A stretch of 56,487 nucleotides of DNA from JBJXHC01 sp046160825 (GCA_046160825.1 JBJXHC010000026.1:1-56487); one strand, 5' to 3'. Positions 9,249 through 18,866 are shown, counted from the stretch's first letter. Notes: generated by a model not told the origin, from the letters alone. Numbers and translations are program-made.

Positions 9249-9635
9249 TTACTTTGCCTGCCGGTACACAATGATAAACAGATAGCAACCGATGGTAAAG
9301 TCAAGTGACATGCAAAAGAGGTCGTATTGTGGCGGGAGCAGGTCTGGCCTTGAAAAGAAATCGTATGCGAGGTCCCAAAGTCCATGCAGGAAATAACCGG
9401 TCACCAGAAAATATGAACTCTTCTTGATTCCATAGTAGGCAATCAGGAGGAAGGATATTGCTTGCAGAGAGTTGATAACGAAAGACGTAAGGTCCGTCCA
9501 GGTAAAGCCAACATAGAGGAAGCCTATCCCCGAAAGTATCAAACCGTACATTGTCGGTTTGTCTAATCGTTGTAGTAAAGCAACGATCAGTATTGTGAGA
9601 AGCCCCGATGCTATCCCTATAAGTGCAGCGTCCAT
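9249..9635 (-). CDS. Small integral membrane protein
   Basis: This 128-aa protein has five hydrophobic segments (about residues 5-21, 28-48, 51-68, 74-92 and 103-123). A conserved-looking motif GYFLHGLWDLAYDF sits in the fourth segment and its loop, and His/Trp/Asp residues at such a helix end recall small DUF6010-like membrane proteins. I cannot assign a function. It stands alone between the oxidoreductase and the 599-aa gene, all on the minus strand. Confidence 0.75.
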   Translation of the reverse strand: MDAALIGIASGLLTILIVALLQRLDKPTMYGLILSGIGFLYVGFTWTDLTSFVINSLQAISFLLIAYYGIKKSSYFLVTGYFLHGLWDLAYDFFSRPDLLPPQYDLFCMSLDFTIGCYLFIIVYRQAK

Positions 9636-9680
9636 TGTGGCTTTTCTCCTTTATGGCCTTAGACGGGTGTTATAAGCCGG

Positions 9681-11480
9681 TCACGTTGTGCCGGCTTGTA
9701 TTCCGCACAACTCCTCGCGCATCTGTTCAAAGTCACGGAGGATGGACTCTTTCCTGAAAGCCAGCCTCGTTTCAAGATTCGAGAAAAGACCCCGATAATA
9801 TCTGATCCCGTCCTGCAGGTTCTGCTCGAACAATTGAAAATACTTCAGCTGCTTTTCCGACAACGGTCCCCGGGTTTCCGCGATCTCCCGCTTCATGTAG
9901 TCAATATACAATCTGAGTTCCTTGAGGAACATGTGGGGACGCGTCTCTTCATTAATGATCGACGCCCGTCCATAGATATGGTCAACCATGACTTTCAGCG
10001 ATACCGGTGTATCAAAATACGCCAGATTGGGACCCGGACAGACCGAAACGCCCGGACCTTCCACACGTGTGTTCTCATCATTAACGAGCAAGGCCGCTGT
10101 TCCCAATCCGACACAGATGCAGGCCTTGTCGGTGATTGCATTAAATTCTTCGTCGAACGCTTCAGTACTCAGGTTCTTCTCTTCGAGTTGCATGATTTTC
10201 AGATACTGATATTGGCGCGAGGCAACACAGATCGGTTGATGTGTAAACTCCGAATTGAGCGAAAGATAGTGTTTCGGGCAGGAACTTCCTGGACGGCCTT
10301 TGTCAATCAGATCCTGTTTTTCAACATCCTTGGTATTATTCTTCAAACTGTTGAACGGAACTCCCAGCGGTGAGATGTTACTCAGATATATATCATCTTC
10401 TTTTGCATGACACAGAAGCTCCAGCGTATGCGCGTCAACATTGGTTGCCTCCGGGACGAGAAGGAACGGCGATCCCCAGCCAATGGAATCAAGTTCATAG
10501 TGGTCGAGCAGCAGTTGATGTTCTTCCGCTGTACCGACTCCCCCCTGCGCGGTAATCCTCACGGGAAGCGGCGAGAGAGGACATGGGCGATTCTTGTTCT
10601 TCAGTGCTCCGGCAAAAAGCTCGTACGTCGTTTGAATGAGCAAGGCTCGGTTGACTTTGAACTCCTCAAGAATCGGTCCCATCAAATATCCATCCGTCGC
10701 AAAAGCATGACCACCGCAATTCAAACCGGATTCGATCCGGTACTCTGACACCCAGAGCCCCTTTTTTGCAAGGAACTTCCCCTGGATGACAGCAGAACGA
10801 TAGTCGCTTACCTTCAGAATAATTTTCTTTCTCAGAACGCCGTGTGCATCAGGATAGAAATCATCGAACGTCCCGGCATATCCATACAAACGCGGATTCA
10901 TTCCGGCTGAAAAGACTATCGACGAGCATAGCGTACTTTGGGCAAACCCGCGTAGTGCGGCATGTGCATCGTTGAACGCTGCCGGAAGTTTCTCATCGTT
11001 GCGATAGTTGTCTTTGTCCAGCTTCGTCATGATATTCACATCAATGCTGCCGGGCTGGAGATGTGTGTCAATCCATTCCCGGAGGTCCTCTTTCATCGTA
11101 CTCTTTTCAATGAGTCTTTGAAATTGAACCTTGATTGCGGATCCATCGGGAAGCATATCCATGCACTTGTGAAGCTCTGCCCCTGAATCTTCAATAGAGC
11201 TTTTCAGGGCAGCAAACTTCTCGCGAACGATCGTATCAATGAGATTCAGGTATGCTGTGATCCGTTTTGCGCGGTGGTCATCATCCTTCTCGGTGATAGG
11301 ATGGAATGGAATGTTCAGTCTTTTACTGTAGAATTCCCTCATTCTCTCAATGAGAATATCATCGACCAACGAGATGACTGAGGAAATACCGTAGTGCGCG
11401 ATCCTGGCGGGTGTGTCAATCGTGAAACCAATTCCCATAACGGGAATATGGAATGTGTGTGTCGTATCTGTTCTGGTCAA
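9681..11480 (-). CDS. Unclassified 599-aa protein, possible TIM-barrel enzyme
   Basis: This long protein has no domain I can name with confidence. Several segments suggest a TIM-barrel flavoenzyme of the nitronate monooxygenase kind: an opening strand HIPVMGIGFTIDTPARIAHYG, a GLNCGGHAFATDG block (compare G-x-E-A-G-G-H), and VRITAQGGVGTAEEHQLLL then IGWGSPFLLVPEA (compare the AxGG-I phosphate-binding strand and the G-T-x-F strand). The C-terminal third contains three Cys-containing stretches (SSCPKHYLS, ACICVGLGTAALL, SVCPGP) and a helical end. No signal peptide or TM segment is evident. It is a single minus-strand gene. Confidence 0.7.
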   Translation of the reverse strand: MTRTDTTHTFHIPVMGIGFTIDTPARIAHYGISSVISLVDDILIERMREFYSKRLNIPFHPITEKDDDHRAKRITAYLNLIDTIVREKFAALKSSIEDSGAELHKCMDMLPDGSAIKVQFQRLIEKSTMKEDLREWIDTHLQPGSIDVNIMTKLDKDNYRNDEKLPAAFNDAHAALRGFAQSTLCSSIVFSAGMNPRLYGYAGTFDDFYPDAHGVLRKKIILKVSDYRSAVIQGKFLAKKGLWVSEYRIESGLNCGGHAFATDGYLMGPILEEFKVNRALLIQTTYELFAGALKNKNRPCPLSPLPVRITAQGGVGTAEEHQLLLDHYELDSIGWGSPFLLVPEATNVDAHTLELLCHAKEDDIYLSNISPLGVPFNSLKNNTKDVEKQDLIDKGRPGSSCPKHYLSLNSEFTHQPICVASRQYQYLKIMQLEEKNLSTEAFDEEFNAITDKACICVGLGTAALLVNDENTRVEGPGVSVCPGPNLAYFDTPVSLKVMVDHIYGRASIINEETRPHMFLKELRLYIDYMKREIAETRGPLSEKQLKYFQLFEQNLQDGIRYYRGLFSNLETRLAFRKESILRDFEQMREELCGIQAGTT

Positions 11481-11675
11481 TGGCTTCCAAGAATTTATAT
11501 GAGCAAGATACGCAATTTCTCTCTGGGGATGAAGTGTTTCTTGCCGATGGAAGAACCATGAGACAATAGATCCTCGTCCAGATGATGGTCATTGCACACT
11601 CAAACCGGCCAAATCATCCGCGAAAGAGATGGGGCTTGACAGGAAGTCTATCGAGGAATTGTCCTGGGGTTAACT

Positions 11676-12155
11676 TCAAGCCGGAATGGCCACCCAGACT
11701 TCGGTTATGGAGAATGCAAACTTGAGGGTGGTCGGATCAATACCAACAAGAAAACCACGCTTGCCGCCGTTAATATAAATTGTGGGAAGAGAGAAAATGG
11801 TTTGTTCAACGTACACCGGCAGCGGAGTTCTGGTCCCAAACGGACTTGTCCCTCCAACCATATATCCTGTGTGTCGTTGAGCTGCGTGCGGATCGCATGG
11901 TGACACCTGTTTGACGCCAAGTGTGCGGGCAAGTTGTTTGGCGGAGACTTCACAGTCGCCGTGCATCAACACGATGAATGGTTTCCTTGCGTCATTCTCG
12001 AACACCAGTGTTTTTATGACGGCATGTTCATCGACACCAAGAGCAGCGGCGGCGACGCGTGTGCCGCCGTGTTCTTCGAAGTCATACAAAAAAGGCTCAA
12101 ACGGAATCTTCTTCTCGCGTAGCACTCTCACCGCCGTCGTTACGGGATACTCCAC
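11676..12155 (-). CDS. ybaK: YbaK/EbsC family Cys-tRNA(Pro)-type deacylase
   Basis: This 159-aa editing protein hydrolyses mischarged aminoacyl-tRNA. It shows the YbaK fold blocks FEEHGGTRVAAAALGVD, HAVIKTLVFE (with the active-site Lys) and CEVSAKQLARTLGVK. It also has GYMVGGTSPFGT (the GxxSPfG loop) and IYINGGKRGFLVGIDP. The length and all blocks are typical of YbaK. It lies just after msrB on the same strand, separated by a few bases, so the two are probably co-transcribed. Confidence 0.94.
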   Translation of the reverse strand: MEYPVTTAVRVLREKKIPFEPFLYDFEEHGGTRVAAAALGVDEHAVIKTLVFENDARKPFIVLMHGDCEVSAKQLARTLGVKQVSPCDPHAAQRHTGYMVGGTSPFGTRTPLPVYVEQTIFSLPTIYINGGKRGFLVGIDPTTLKFAFSITEVWVAIPA

Positions 12156-12158
12156 GCT

Positions 12159-12704
12159 CTACTTCGCTTTCACAAACTTCAGGGAAGCGGAATTCATACA
12201 GAAGCGGAGTCCGGTTGGTTCCGGGCCGTCATCGAACACATGTCCCAGATGCGCGTCACATCGTGAACAGAGTACCTCGGTACGACTCATGAAGAGACTG
12301 TTATCGTTCTCATCCTTTACATTCTCCTTTGCAATCGGGGCATAGAAGCTGGGCCAGCCGGTACCCGATTCGAACTTGGTCTCGGACAAGAAAAGATCGT
12401 TCCCGCAACAGATGCATTGGTATATTCCCTTCTCGTGGTTGTTCCAATACTCGCCCGTAAACGGTCGCTCGGTTCCCTTCTTGCGTGCCACATTGAATTG
12501 CTCCGGCGACAATTGCTTCCTCCACTCTTCTTCCGTCTTTATGACTTTCTCTGACATGACAAGCTCCTTCTTTTCCGCTGAATAGACCTTTACGCTCACT
12601 TGTGTTGCTCCAACCGCCTTCTTCGGATTGCCGGCATTCGATTCACCGCACCCGAACATCAGCGCTACCAGCAAGCTCACTGCAACAAGGAATTCCGCCT
12701 TCAT
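12159..12704 (-). CDS. msrB: Exported peptide methionine-(R)-S-oxide reductase
   Basis: MsrB repairs R-methionine sulfoxide in proteins. I chose the ATG giving MKAEFLVAVSLLVALMFGC, because it starts a lipoprotein-like signal whose Cys19 could be lipidated; a longer frame adds 21 unlikely residues. The MsrB domain covers about residues 60-180. It has two CxxC zinc pairs (CICC and CSRC), the FESGTGWPSF block, GHVFDDGP, and the catalytic Cys in RFCMNSASL. Secretion suggests it protects the periplasm or outer envelope. It is followed directly by ybaK. Confidence 0.94.
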   Translation of the reverse strand: MKAEFLVAVSLLVALMFGCGESNAGNPKKAVGATQVSVKVYSAEKKELVMSEKVIKTEEEWRKQLSPEQFNVARKKGTERPFTGEYWNNHEKGIYQCICCGNDLFLSETKFESGTGWPSFYAPIAKENVKDENDNSLFMSRTEVLCSRCDAHLGHVFDDGPEPTGLRFCMNSASLKFVKAK

Positions 12705-12782
12705 ACATACCCTTTCAATTGATCGTTCTCCGAATACCCTAACAAGAGTACGGCCAGCGGAGTTCACCGGATTACCTCCGAT

Positions 12783-13877
12783 TCATTTCACGCGAACGAC
12801 AAGGAGCGTTTGATCGTCATCCTGTATTCCATGGACAGACACGACTTTCATAATGGATTGAAAGATGGTGGAAGGTGAAGCAGCCGACCCATTGAGAATA
12901 ATCTGTTTGATGGGTTCCAGTCCAAGTTGTTCACCGGTTTTGTCAGACACTTCAATGAGACCGTCGGTCAAGAGCACGAGGAGGTCACCGTCAAGGGCCT
13001 GGAATTCCTGAATGCGAAAATCATATTCCTGCATAAGGCCGAGACCCGGGTCCTTGCTTGCAAGTTCGTGGAGCTTTCCGTCCACCCGACTGCAATGGAG
13101 AATTGGGGGATGACCAGCAATGGCGTAACGGACGTTCCGTTGTTCATCAATCCGAACTGCCGCCATCGTGACGAACATCTCCGGACGCTTCACCTGATGG
13201 ACGACGCGATTCAGATCATTACACACTTCGGAAAGCGCATCCGTGCGAAGAAGCTTCGTCCGGATGGCGCTCTTTACCATGCTCATCAGCACACCGGCTT
13301 TCACGCCGTGGCCCGAGACATCAGCGATGAACAGGTCCATCGCACCAGTGGATGGCACAGCGTCAATCAAATCACCACCGACTTCTCCGCTGGAAATGGA
13401 TTTGCCGTAGACTTCACACCATGGAAGCTCAATGGAAATCTCCGGCACAAGATGCGAATGGACTTGTTGCGCGAGGTTGATTTCAGTCTGCAGGCGCAGG
13501 CTCTTTACCCCCTGTCCGTTGATGAAGCTGATGAAGAGGACATACCCGAGAACAATGCTCGCCACCGAAACGATTCCCTGGACACTGAAAACGAAGGTGG
13601 CAAAACCGCCGAAAGACCTTGCCAGGATAATACTGATGATCATATGCAACGGAACAGCAAGAGCAAAGAGCTTTGCGTTTCGGATGCCGGCGAATGCATA
13701 CCCGACAGCTATCACTCCGGAACCAACGAAGAACGCACCAATCTCAAACCATGAACGGTTGACGGAGAATGAAGAAACGCTGAGCAAAAACATCGGAGCG
13801 AATATGCAGAAGATGGCAGCGAAGAATTTCGCCTGTGACTTGAGGGGAAGTTGTGTGTAGAAGTTTGATGAACTCAT
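12783..13877 (-). CDS. Membrane-anchored PP2C/SpoIIE-type serine phosphatase
   Basis: This 364-aa signalling protein has an N-terminal membrane part with about four hydrophobic segments (residues 17-125). The C-terminal SpoIIE/RsbU-like phosphatase domain spans about 150-364. Metal-binding acidic motifs are visible: GEVGGDLIDA, LFIADVSGHGVKAG and LLVLLTDGLIEVSD. Such proteins dephosphorylate STAS anti-anti-sigma factors in partner-switching pathways. No anti-sigma or STAS gene is beside it, so the partner is elsewhere. No HAMP or GAF sensor is evident; the membrane segment may be the sensor. Confidence 0.9.
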   Translation of the reverse strand: MSSSNFYTQLPLKSQAKFFAAIFCIFAPMFLLSVSSFSVNRSWFEIGAFFVGSGVIAVGYAFAGIRNAKLFALAVPLHMIISIILARSFGGFATFVFSVQGIVSVASIVLGYVLFISFINGQGVKSLRLQTEINLAQQVHSHLVPEISIELPWCEVYGKSISSGEVGGDLIDAVPSTGAMDLFIADVSGHGVKAGVLMSMVKSAIRTKLLRTDALSEVCNDLNRVVHQVKRPEMFVTMAAVRIDEQRNVRYAIAGHPPILHCSRVDGKLHELASKDPGLGLMQEYDFRIQEFQALDGDLLVLLTDGLIEVSDKTGEQLGLEPIKQIILNGSAASPSTIFQSIMKVVSVHGIQDDDQTLLVVRVK

Positions 13878-13895
13878 AGAAAGCTGCGGAGTGCG

Positions 13896-14357
13896 TCAGC
13901 CTTTCACGTAAGAGAGTTTCTCGGCCACCTTGCCATCGCGGACGCGGAACACATCCACACCGCGCAAATGCCATGGCTTGCCATCTTTGGTTTTGCGATA
14001 CACCCACCGGACGGTGCAACGATCTCCGGCGGCAATAATCTCCTCGGCTTCGAACAATGCGTCCGGATTGCGCTCAAAGAACTGTACCCAGTACGCCCGC
14101 ACTGAATCATGTCCGACAAACCGCGCACCGTCGGGCGGAGGATTGGTGTTCTCGAAAATGCAATCGTCGGTCATGGCCGCCATCACCGCGTCAACATCGT
14201 GCCGGTTGAAGGCCTCGTTGAATCGCTCGACGGCTGCGAGCGTTGCTTGTGTTACGGGATCGTGCATTGCGCCCTCTTCTGGTTGGGCATGTACCCTGGC
14301 TGGAATACAAATGGTAACAAACAGTATCATGCTTGAATGGAAGCACCGCTGAAACAT
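13896..14357 (-). CDS. Exported NTF2/SnoaL-like protein
   Basis: The mature part (from about QPEEGAMHD) is a single SnoaL/NTF2-like cone fold of about 125 residues. Its blocks are AAVERFNEAFNRHDVDAVMAAM, DDCIFENTN, FVGHDSVRAYW and GVDVFRVRDGKVAEKLSY. An N-terminal signal peptide (MFQRCFHSSMILFVTICIPARVHA) follows from the ATG at 14357. A longer GTG start at 14411 would overlap the hutH stop but gives a long charged extension, so I prefer 14357. The ligand or reaction is unknown; such folds are isomerases, hydrolases or binding proteins. Confidence 0.8.
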   Translation of the reverse strand: MFQRCFHSSMILFVTICIPARVHAQPEEGAMHDPVTQATLAAVERFNEAFNRHDVDAVMAAMTDDCIFENTNPPPDGARFVGHDSVRAYWVQFFERNPDALFEAEEIIAAGDRCTVRWVYRKTKDGKPWHLRGVDVFRVRDGKVAEKLSYVKG

Positions 14358-14407
14358 CGTCGTTCTCACTATTGCTCGTTTTTGACGGGAAGAACTTATC
14401 CCCGGAG

Positions 14408-15931
14408 TCACCGCTTGAGTACGGACTCCAGGAATCTTGAACGAATGAACTCTGCTGCCGATTCAATATCCCGCGAAAGGTAACGGTCCTGTTTGAGAGA
14501 ACGAACAACACGACGCAGGGATTTCAACACTGTCGCGGAACCGTTGCCAAACCCGCGCTTCCGAACATCCAACGCCTGGGCTGCGCACAGCAATTCAATG
14601 GCAAGCACACGACGGACATTCTCCACAATCATCGCCGCTTGCCGGGCGGCAATTGTCCCCATACTCACGTGATCTTCCTGATTCGCTGAAGTCGGGATGG
14701 AATCGCCGCTTGCCGGGTGAATGAGGACTTTGTTTTCCGAGACAAGAGCCGCTGCGGTGTATTGCGCAATCATGAATCCGGATTGGACGCCGCCCTGAGT
14801 TGCAAGAAATGCCGGGAGACCTGAGTTGTGGTGCCTGTCCATGAGTTTGGCTGTGCGGCGTTCGGAGATGCAGCCCAACTCGGCGACAGCAAGGGCGAGA
14901 TAGTCCATAACGAGCGCAACAGGCTGACCATGGAAATTCCCTGCGCTCAACGCATCATCATCATCCGGAAAGATCAACGGATTGTCGGTGGCGGAATTGA
15001 TCTCCTTCTCAAGAACACTTCGCACATGAGTCAACGCGTCCCTCGATGCGCCATGAACCTGAGGGACACAACGTATGGAATAGGAATCCTGAACTTTGTT
15101 CTCGGTGTCGGCATCGACGGCATCAACAAGCGTGCTACCCTTGATGAGCGAGCGGATGTTCTTTGCAACCGTCGCCTGTCCTGCATGCGGACGTAAGCGA
15201 TGCACCCGCGCGTCGAACGGTGTACTCTTCCCTTTCACCGCTTCAAGACTCATTGCGGCAACGATGTCGGCAACGTCGGCAAGATGTTCCGCATCATACA
15301 GGACAAGAACACCGATTGCCGTCATTGCCTGTGTACCGTTGTTGAGCGCGAGGCCTTCTTTGGCTTCAAGGATCACGGGCTGAATTCGGGCAGCCTTGAG
15401 CGCGGCGCGGCCAGACATTCGTCGCCCCTTATAGATCGCCTCGCCCTCTCCGATCAGTACCGCGGCAATATGAGACAGAGGAGCCAGATCTCCGCTGGCC
15501 CCGACGGAACCTTGCGCCGGGACAATGGGATGCACTCGCTTGTTCAGCATCTCCAGCAACCGTTCGACCGTAGCAACACGGATTCCCGACGCCCCTTTGG
15601 CAAGAGCGTTTGCGCGTAACAACATCATTGCCCGCACAACATCTTCCGGCAGGGGCTCACCAACGCCAACACAGTGACTGAGGATGAGATTGCGCTGGAG
15701 ATCGCGCAGTTGTTGGGTGGGAATTGAAATATTCTGGAACGCACCGAAGCCGGTCGTGATCCCATAAACAATTTCGTGCGAACGTACAGCGCCCTCCACC
15801 CACCGGCGTGACCGCTCCATGCGTTTCTTCGCTCGCGGAGTCAAGGCAACGGTGGTATACTTCCGCGCAGCGGCCACCACCTCATTCAGAGCAAGACGGT
15901 CACCATCTATGAGAACTCGAACATTAGCCAT
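14408..15931 (-). CDS. hutH: Histidine ammonia-lyase
   Basis: HutH converts histidine to urocanate and ammonia, the first step of histidine degradation. The MIO prosthetic group forms from the A-S-G triad in GSVGASGDLAPLSH. The substrate-selectivity pair is Ser-His in LILSHCVGVGEPL, as in histidine lyases, where tyrosine and phenylalanine lyases have His-Leu or Phe-Leu. The 507-aa length and LRPHAGQ and QEDHVSMG blocks agree. No hutU, hutI or hutG is adjacent. The upstream neighbour, 15 nt away on the same strand, is hisS. Confidence 0.95.
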   Translation of the reverse strand: MANVRVLIDGDRLALNEVVAAARKYTTVALTPRAKKRMERSRRWVEGAVRSHEIVYGITTGFGAFQNISIPTQQLRDLQRNLILSHCVGVGEPLPEDVVRAMMLLRANALAKGASGIRVATVERLLEMLNKRVHPIVPAQGSVGASGDLAPLSHIAAVLIGEGEAIYKGRRMSGRAALKAARIQPVILEAKEGLALNNGTQAMTAIGVLVLYDAEHLADVADIVAAMSLEAVKGKSTPFDARVHRLRPHAGQATVAKNIRSLIKGSTLVDAVDADTENKVQDSYSIRCVPQVHGASRDALTHVRSVLEKEINSATDNPLIFPDDDDALSAGNFHGQPVALVMDYLALAVAELGCISERRTAKLMDRHHNSGLPAFLATQGGVQSGFMIAQYTAAALVSENKVLIHPASGDSIPTSANQEDHVSMGTIAARQAAMIVENVRRVLAIELLCAAQALDVRKRGFGNGSATVLKSLRRVVRSLKQDRYLSRDIESAAEFIRSRFLESVLKR

Positions 15932-15946
15932 GAAGTGAACTTGAAT

Positions 15947-17392
15947 TTATGACAAGGTTGATAGAACGGAACGCACCTGTTCGAGACAATGAGAACGCGG
16001 GACGCTCATCTGTACGGTGCGAGAGAGTTTCAGCCATTCATCGCGCTCCTTTCCCTCGGCGGTTTTCTTCTTGTCCTGCAATTGTCCGCCAAGCTTCAGG
16101 TTTTTTATCGTCACCTCACCTTTGGCAAACTCATCGCTCCCAACAATGACGGCGATGGGAATCTGCTGTCGGTTTGCGTACTGGAGTTGTTTACCGAATG
16201 ACTTCTCATCACCCAGGTACATTTCGGTGTTGATTCCTGCCTGACGCAATTCCCGTGTGAGTATTTGATAATCGGCGATGCGCGATGGTTCCATGACCGT
16301 GACAATCACTTGTGCCGTTGAAGGGGCGAGGTCAACAAGGCCGAGTTTTTGCATTGCAGCCAATAACCGGTCGACTCCGATGGAAGCGCCGACTGCCGGG
16401 ATCTTTCGACCCAGAAAGCGCTCGACAAGGCCATCATACCTTCCTCCGCCGAATACCGAACCGAATTCCGGCGCATCATCAAGCCCTGCTTCGAATACAG
16501 GGCCGGTATAGTAATCGAGTCCGCGTGCAATACTCAGATCAAGAAGCACGTTCTGTTCGGGAATGCCGAGTGCTTCCAGTGAATCACAAATGAAGGTCAG
16601 CCCGGCGATTGCTTCCTTCGCGGATTCCACTTTCGAGAAGAGCGAGTTGAGCGAGGCAAGAACTTCTTTTCGGTTGCCTGCAGGAAGAGCAAGAAACTCT
16701 TTGATGCGCGCAACGTTTTGCGCTGTCAATCCCAATCCCGGAATTTTATCCCCCGAAGCGTCAACGCGACCGACGGTAAGTTCTGCGACGATACCTTCGA
16801 GGCCGATTTTGTCCAGTTTGTCGAGCACACGAAACACCTTGTGCGACGCGGCGTGTGGAATGCCGGCGAAGTCGAGCAGACTGTTCAAAACTTTCCTGTC
16901 GCTGAACCGCACACGAAAACGCTCGATGCCCAATGCGCGCAAAGTGTCATACATCCCACAGATAATCTCCACATCGGCGGCAGTGGATGAAGTACCGACA
17001 GAGTCGAGATCAAACTGGACAAACTCGCGGAAGCGTCCCGGATCGGGTTTGTCTGCACGCCACACGGGCGCAACCTGGTAACGGCGGAACGGCATCGGCA
17101 GGTCAGGATACTGCGCGACCACACGCGCAAGCGGCACCGTGAGATCGAACCTGAGCGCGACATCTTCTTCTTCAGGATTCTGAAAACTGAATATCTGCTT
17201 CGTGTTTTCTTCCCCATATCCCATCAAGGTCACGCGATATTCCTGCGCAGGTGTATCAAGAGGTTGAAAGCCGTACGATTCATACACACGGCGGATGGTG
17301 GCAATCATTTTCAACCGGGCATTCATTTGCGCAGGGAGGTAGTCCCGAAACCCCCGCAAGAGCCTCGGCTCGACGATTTTATCTTCTGACAT
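15947..17392 (-). CDS. hisS: Histidyl-tRNA synthetase
   Basis: This class II synthetase charges tRNA-His. It has motif 2 with the loop WRADKPDPGRFREF, histidine-binding segments ARGLDYYTGPVFEA and FGGGRYDGL, and an anticodon-binding domain from about residue 355 (QVIVTVMEP through EMYLGDEKSFGKQLQYA to EVTIKNL). The motif 2 region PVWRADKPDPGRF followed by QFDLDSVG, and the C-terminal VTVM...DYQ pattern, look like the alphaproteobacterial/eukaryote-like HisRS group rather than the E. coli type (RHERPQKGRYRQF). The protein is 481 aa, somewhat long, with a charged insertion near the end (KKKTAEGKERDEW). It is probably co-transcribed with hutH. Confidence 0.94.
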   Translation of the reverse strand: MSEDKIVEPRLLRGFRDYLPAQMNARLKMIATIRRVYESYGFQPLDTPAQEYRVTLMGYGEENTKQIFSFQNPEEEDVALRFDLTVPLARVVAQYPDLPMPFRRYQVAPVWRADKPDPGRFREFVQFDLDSVGTSSTAADVEIICGMYDTLRALGIERFRVRFSDRKVLNSLLDFAGIPHAASHKVFRVLDKLDKIGLEGIVAELTVGRVDASGDKIPGLGLTAQNVARIKEFLALPAGNRKEVLASLNSLFSKVESAKEAIAGLTFICDSLEALGIPEQNVLLDLSIARGLDYYTGPVFEAGLDDAPEFGSVFGGGRYDGLVERFLGRKIPAVGASIGVDRLLAAMQKLGLVDLAPSTAQVIVTVMEPSRIADYQILTRELRQAGINTEMYLGDEKSFGKQLQYANRQQIPIAVIVGSDEFAKGEVTIKNLKLGGQLQDKKKTAEGKERDEWLKLSRTVQMSVPRSHCLEQVRSVLSTLS

Positions 17393-17665
17393 GAAGGAAT
17401 AACCCGAAAATACTGGCTGGTAACGATATCAAAGTTGCGCCAAGATATGAAATAGTCACCCCTTACACAAGACGACTCTCAACAAGGGCCACCCACTGAT
17501 AGGGGCAAGAATGACATCCTGTGATGCAACTTCGACCTCACAGGGACATGTCAACAAAGCAAGAATCCCCTCCCATGGGATTGAATCGTCAATGTCTGTA
17601 TTGGCATGTGACTTGCTCAGAACCGCACTGATTTGGTATGTACTCATGTTTTGAATGGAGGTTTC

Positions 17666-18055
17666 ATGTCCCAGCAACAGATTCTTCTGATTGTTCTCGC
17701 CATATTGATCGTCGGCTCGGCCGTCGCAATCGGGCTGATTGTGTTCAACGACCAGTCGGCGGCAGCAAACCGCGATGGATTGACAAGTGATCTCTTGAGA
17801 CTTTCGGTTCGAGCACGTGCTTACTATCTCAGACCAAAAAACTGGGGCGGCGGGGAGAAGTCGTTTGAGGGACTTACGATTGATTATCTGACCAACCAAC
17901 CGAAAAATGCCAACGGTGAATACTCGGTTATTGTCGTCGAGCCGGAACATGCCGTGCTTCAGGGTGAGGGAATTTCAATCGGCAGCGATGGGAATCCCAT
18001 CAAAGTAACTCTGATTGTCTTTGCAGACAGCATCGGTCTGAGTTTGAAGAATTGA
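17666..18055 (+). CDS. Small protein with an N-terminal membrane helix
   Basis: This 129-aa product starts at the ATG preceded by TGGAGG, 4-5 nt upstream. It opens MSQQQILLIVLAILIVGSAVAIGL, a hydrophobic helix like a pilin-like or signal anchor, followed by a hydrophilic domain with FNDQSAAANRDGLTSDLLRLS and a C-terminal beta-rich part (YSVIVVEPEHAVLQGEG). It may be a type IV pilin-like or flagellin-like surface protein, but no prepilin cleavage motif (G-F-x-x-x-E) is seen. It is divergently oriented relative to hisS, and the 273-nt gap to hisS must hold both promoters. Confidence 0.7.
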   Translation: MSQQQILLIVLAILIVGSAVAIGLIVFNDQSAAANRDGLTSDLLRLSVRARAYYLRPKNWGGGEKSFEGLTIDYLTNQPKNANGEYSVIVVEPEHAVLQGEGISIGSDGNPIKVTLIVFADSIGLSLKN

Positions 18056-18196
18056 CGGGGCGGAATGATAGAGAACATTCACGAACGAGAACGGTCTACT
18101 GGGTGTTGCGTTAGGTTCATAGTACACCCCAAACATATGGGGATGTGGCAAATAAACGTGATATAAGAAAACGGTCCAATCCTTATGTAATTCGGA

Positions 18197-18866
18197 CTAC
18201 CTGTCTTTTTCTTTCTGAATAGGGCTCTTCTTTTTCTCTACTTTGTTCTTTCGGTCCTGCCCAAATTCCTTGTGGTATTTCCCAAAAGGCATCGCAAGAA
18301 ATATTTGAGCGCTGGCATCTCGAGCCAGTGGGATATAACTCTGTGTTGCTGTTTTGATAGCCGTAGTAACTGCTTTAATGAGTAGTCCCGCAAGTCCTCC
18401 CGCACCACCACTTTCACCGCTGGTATTCACTGTAACGGCTTCATCGTAAAACCAAATCAGGCTCCCTGTACGGGTTGAACGCAATTCGCACGCGGCCTTG
18501 ACTGTAACACTGCCTGAAGTTATGAAATATGAAGTGTTCCACTCCAATAGCGTGACGTACAAGACAGCGTCCGCCCCAAAAAACTCCATGAATTTCTGAG
18601 GAGGAACGTTCATCATCGTTTCGGTATCAAAGAGTCCTTCCTGCATCGTTCTGGTCATAGAAGAAACCTTGGCCATACTTTGTCTCATTCGTAAATCGAG
18701 CAATAGCAATCTTGCGTTTCAAGAATCGCTCTAACCTTCCCTCAACTGTCTTGCTCACTTGAGGTGTTGTGTCTGGTAGGGATGAAATCGTTGGGGGCTT
18801 AACGCTGGAACATGAGTTGAGAAGCCCGACCACTAAAGAAATAGAAACTCCCTGTTTCAGGTTCAT
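18197..18866 (-). pseudogene. Out-of-frame CsgG-like/GNA1162-like chimera
   Basis: One minus-strand locus is read in two frames. The first part (from 18866) encodes a lipoprotein signal (GLLNSCSS) and then KRKIAIARFTNETKYGQGFF, the N-terminal strand of CsgG-family secretion proteins, and stops within 24 nt after DQNDAG. From about 18660 a second frame gives QEGLFDTETMMNVPPQKFMEFFGADAVLYVTLLEW and the rest of a DUF799/GNA1162-family lipoprotein to its end. In related bacteria csgG-like, DUF4810 and GNA1162 genes form one operon. The junction therefore looks like a deletion that removed the middle of such an operon and left the frames mismatched. Confidence 0.6.

Noticed and set aside
18197..18866. 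Two separate overlapping lipoprotein genes
   Set aside because: The first frame ends just after the start of a CsgG domain and the second lacks a signal peptide; a broken fusion explains both.
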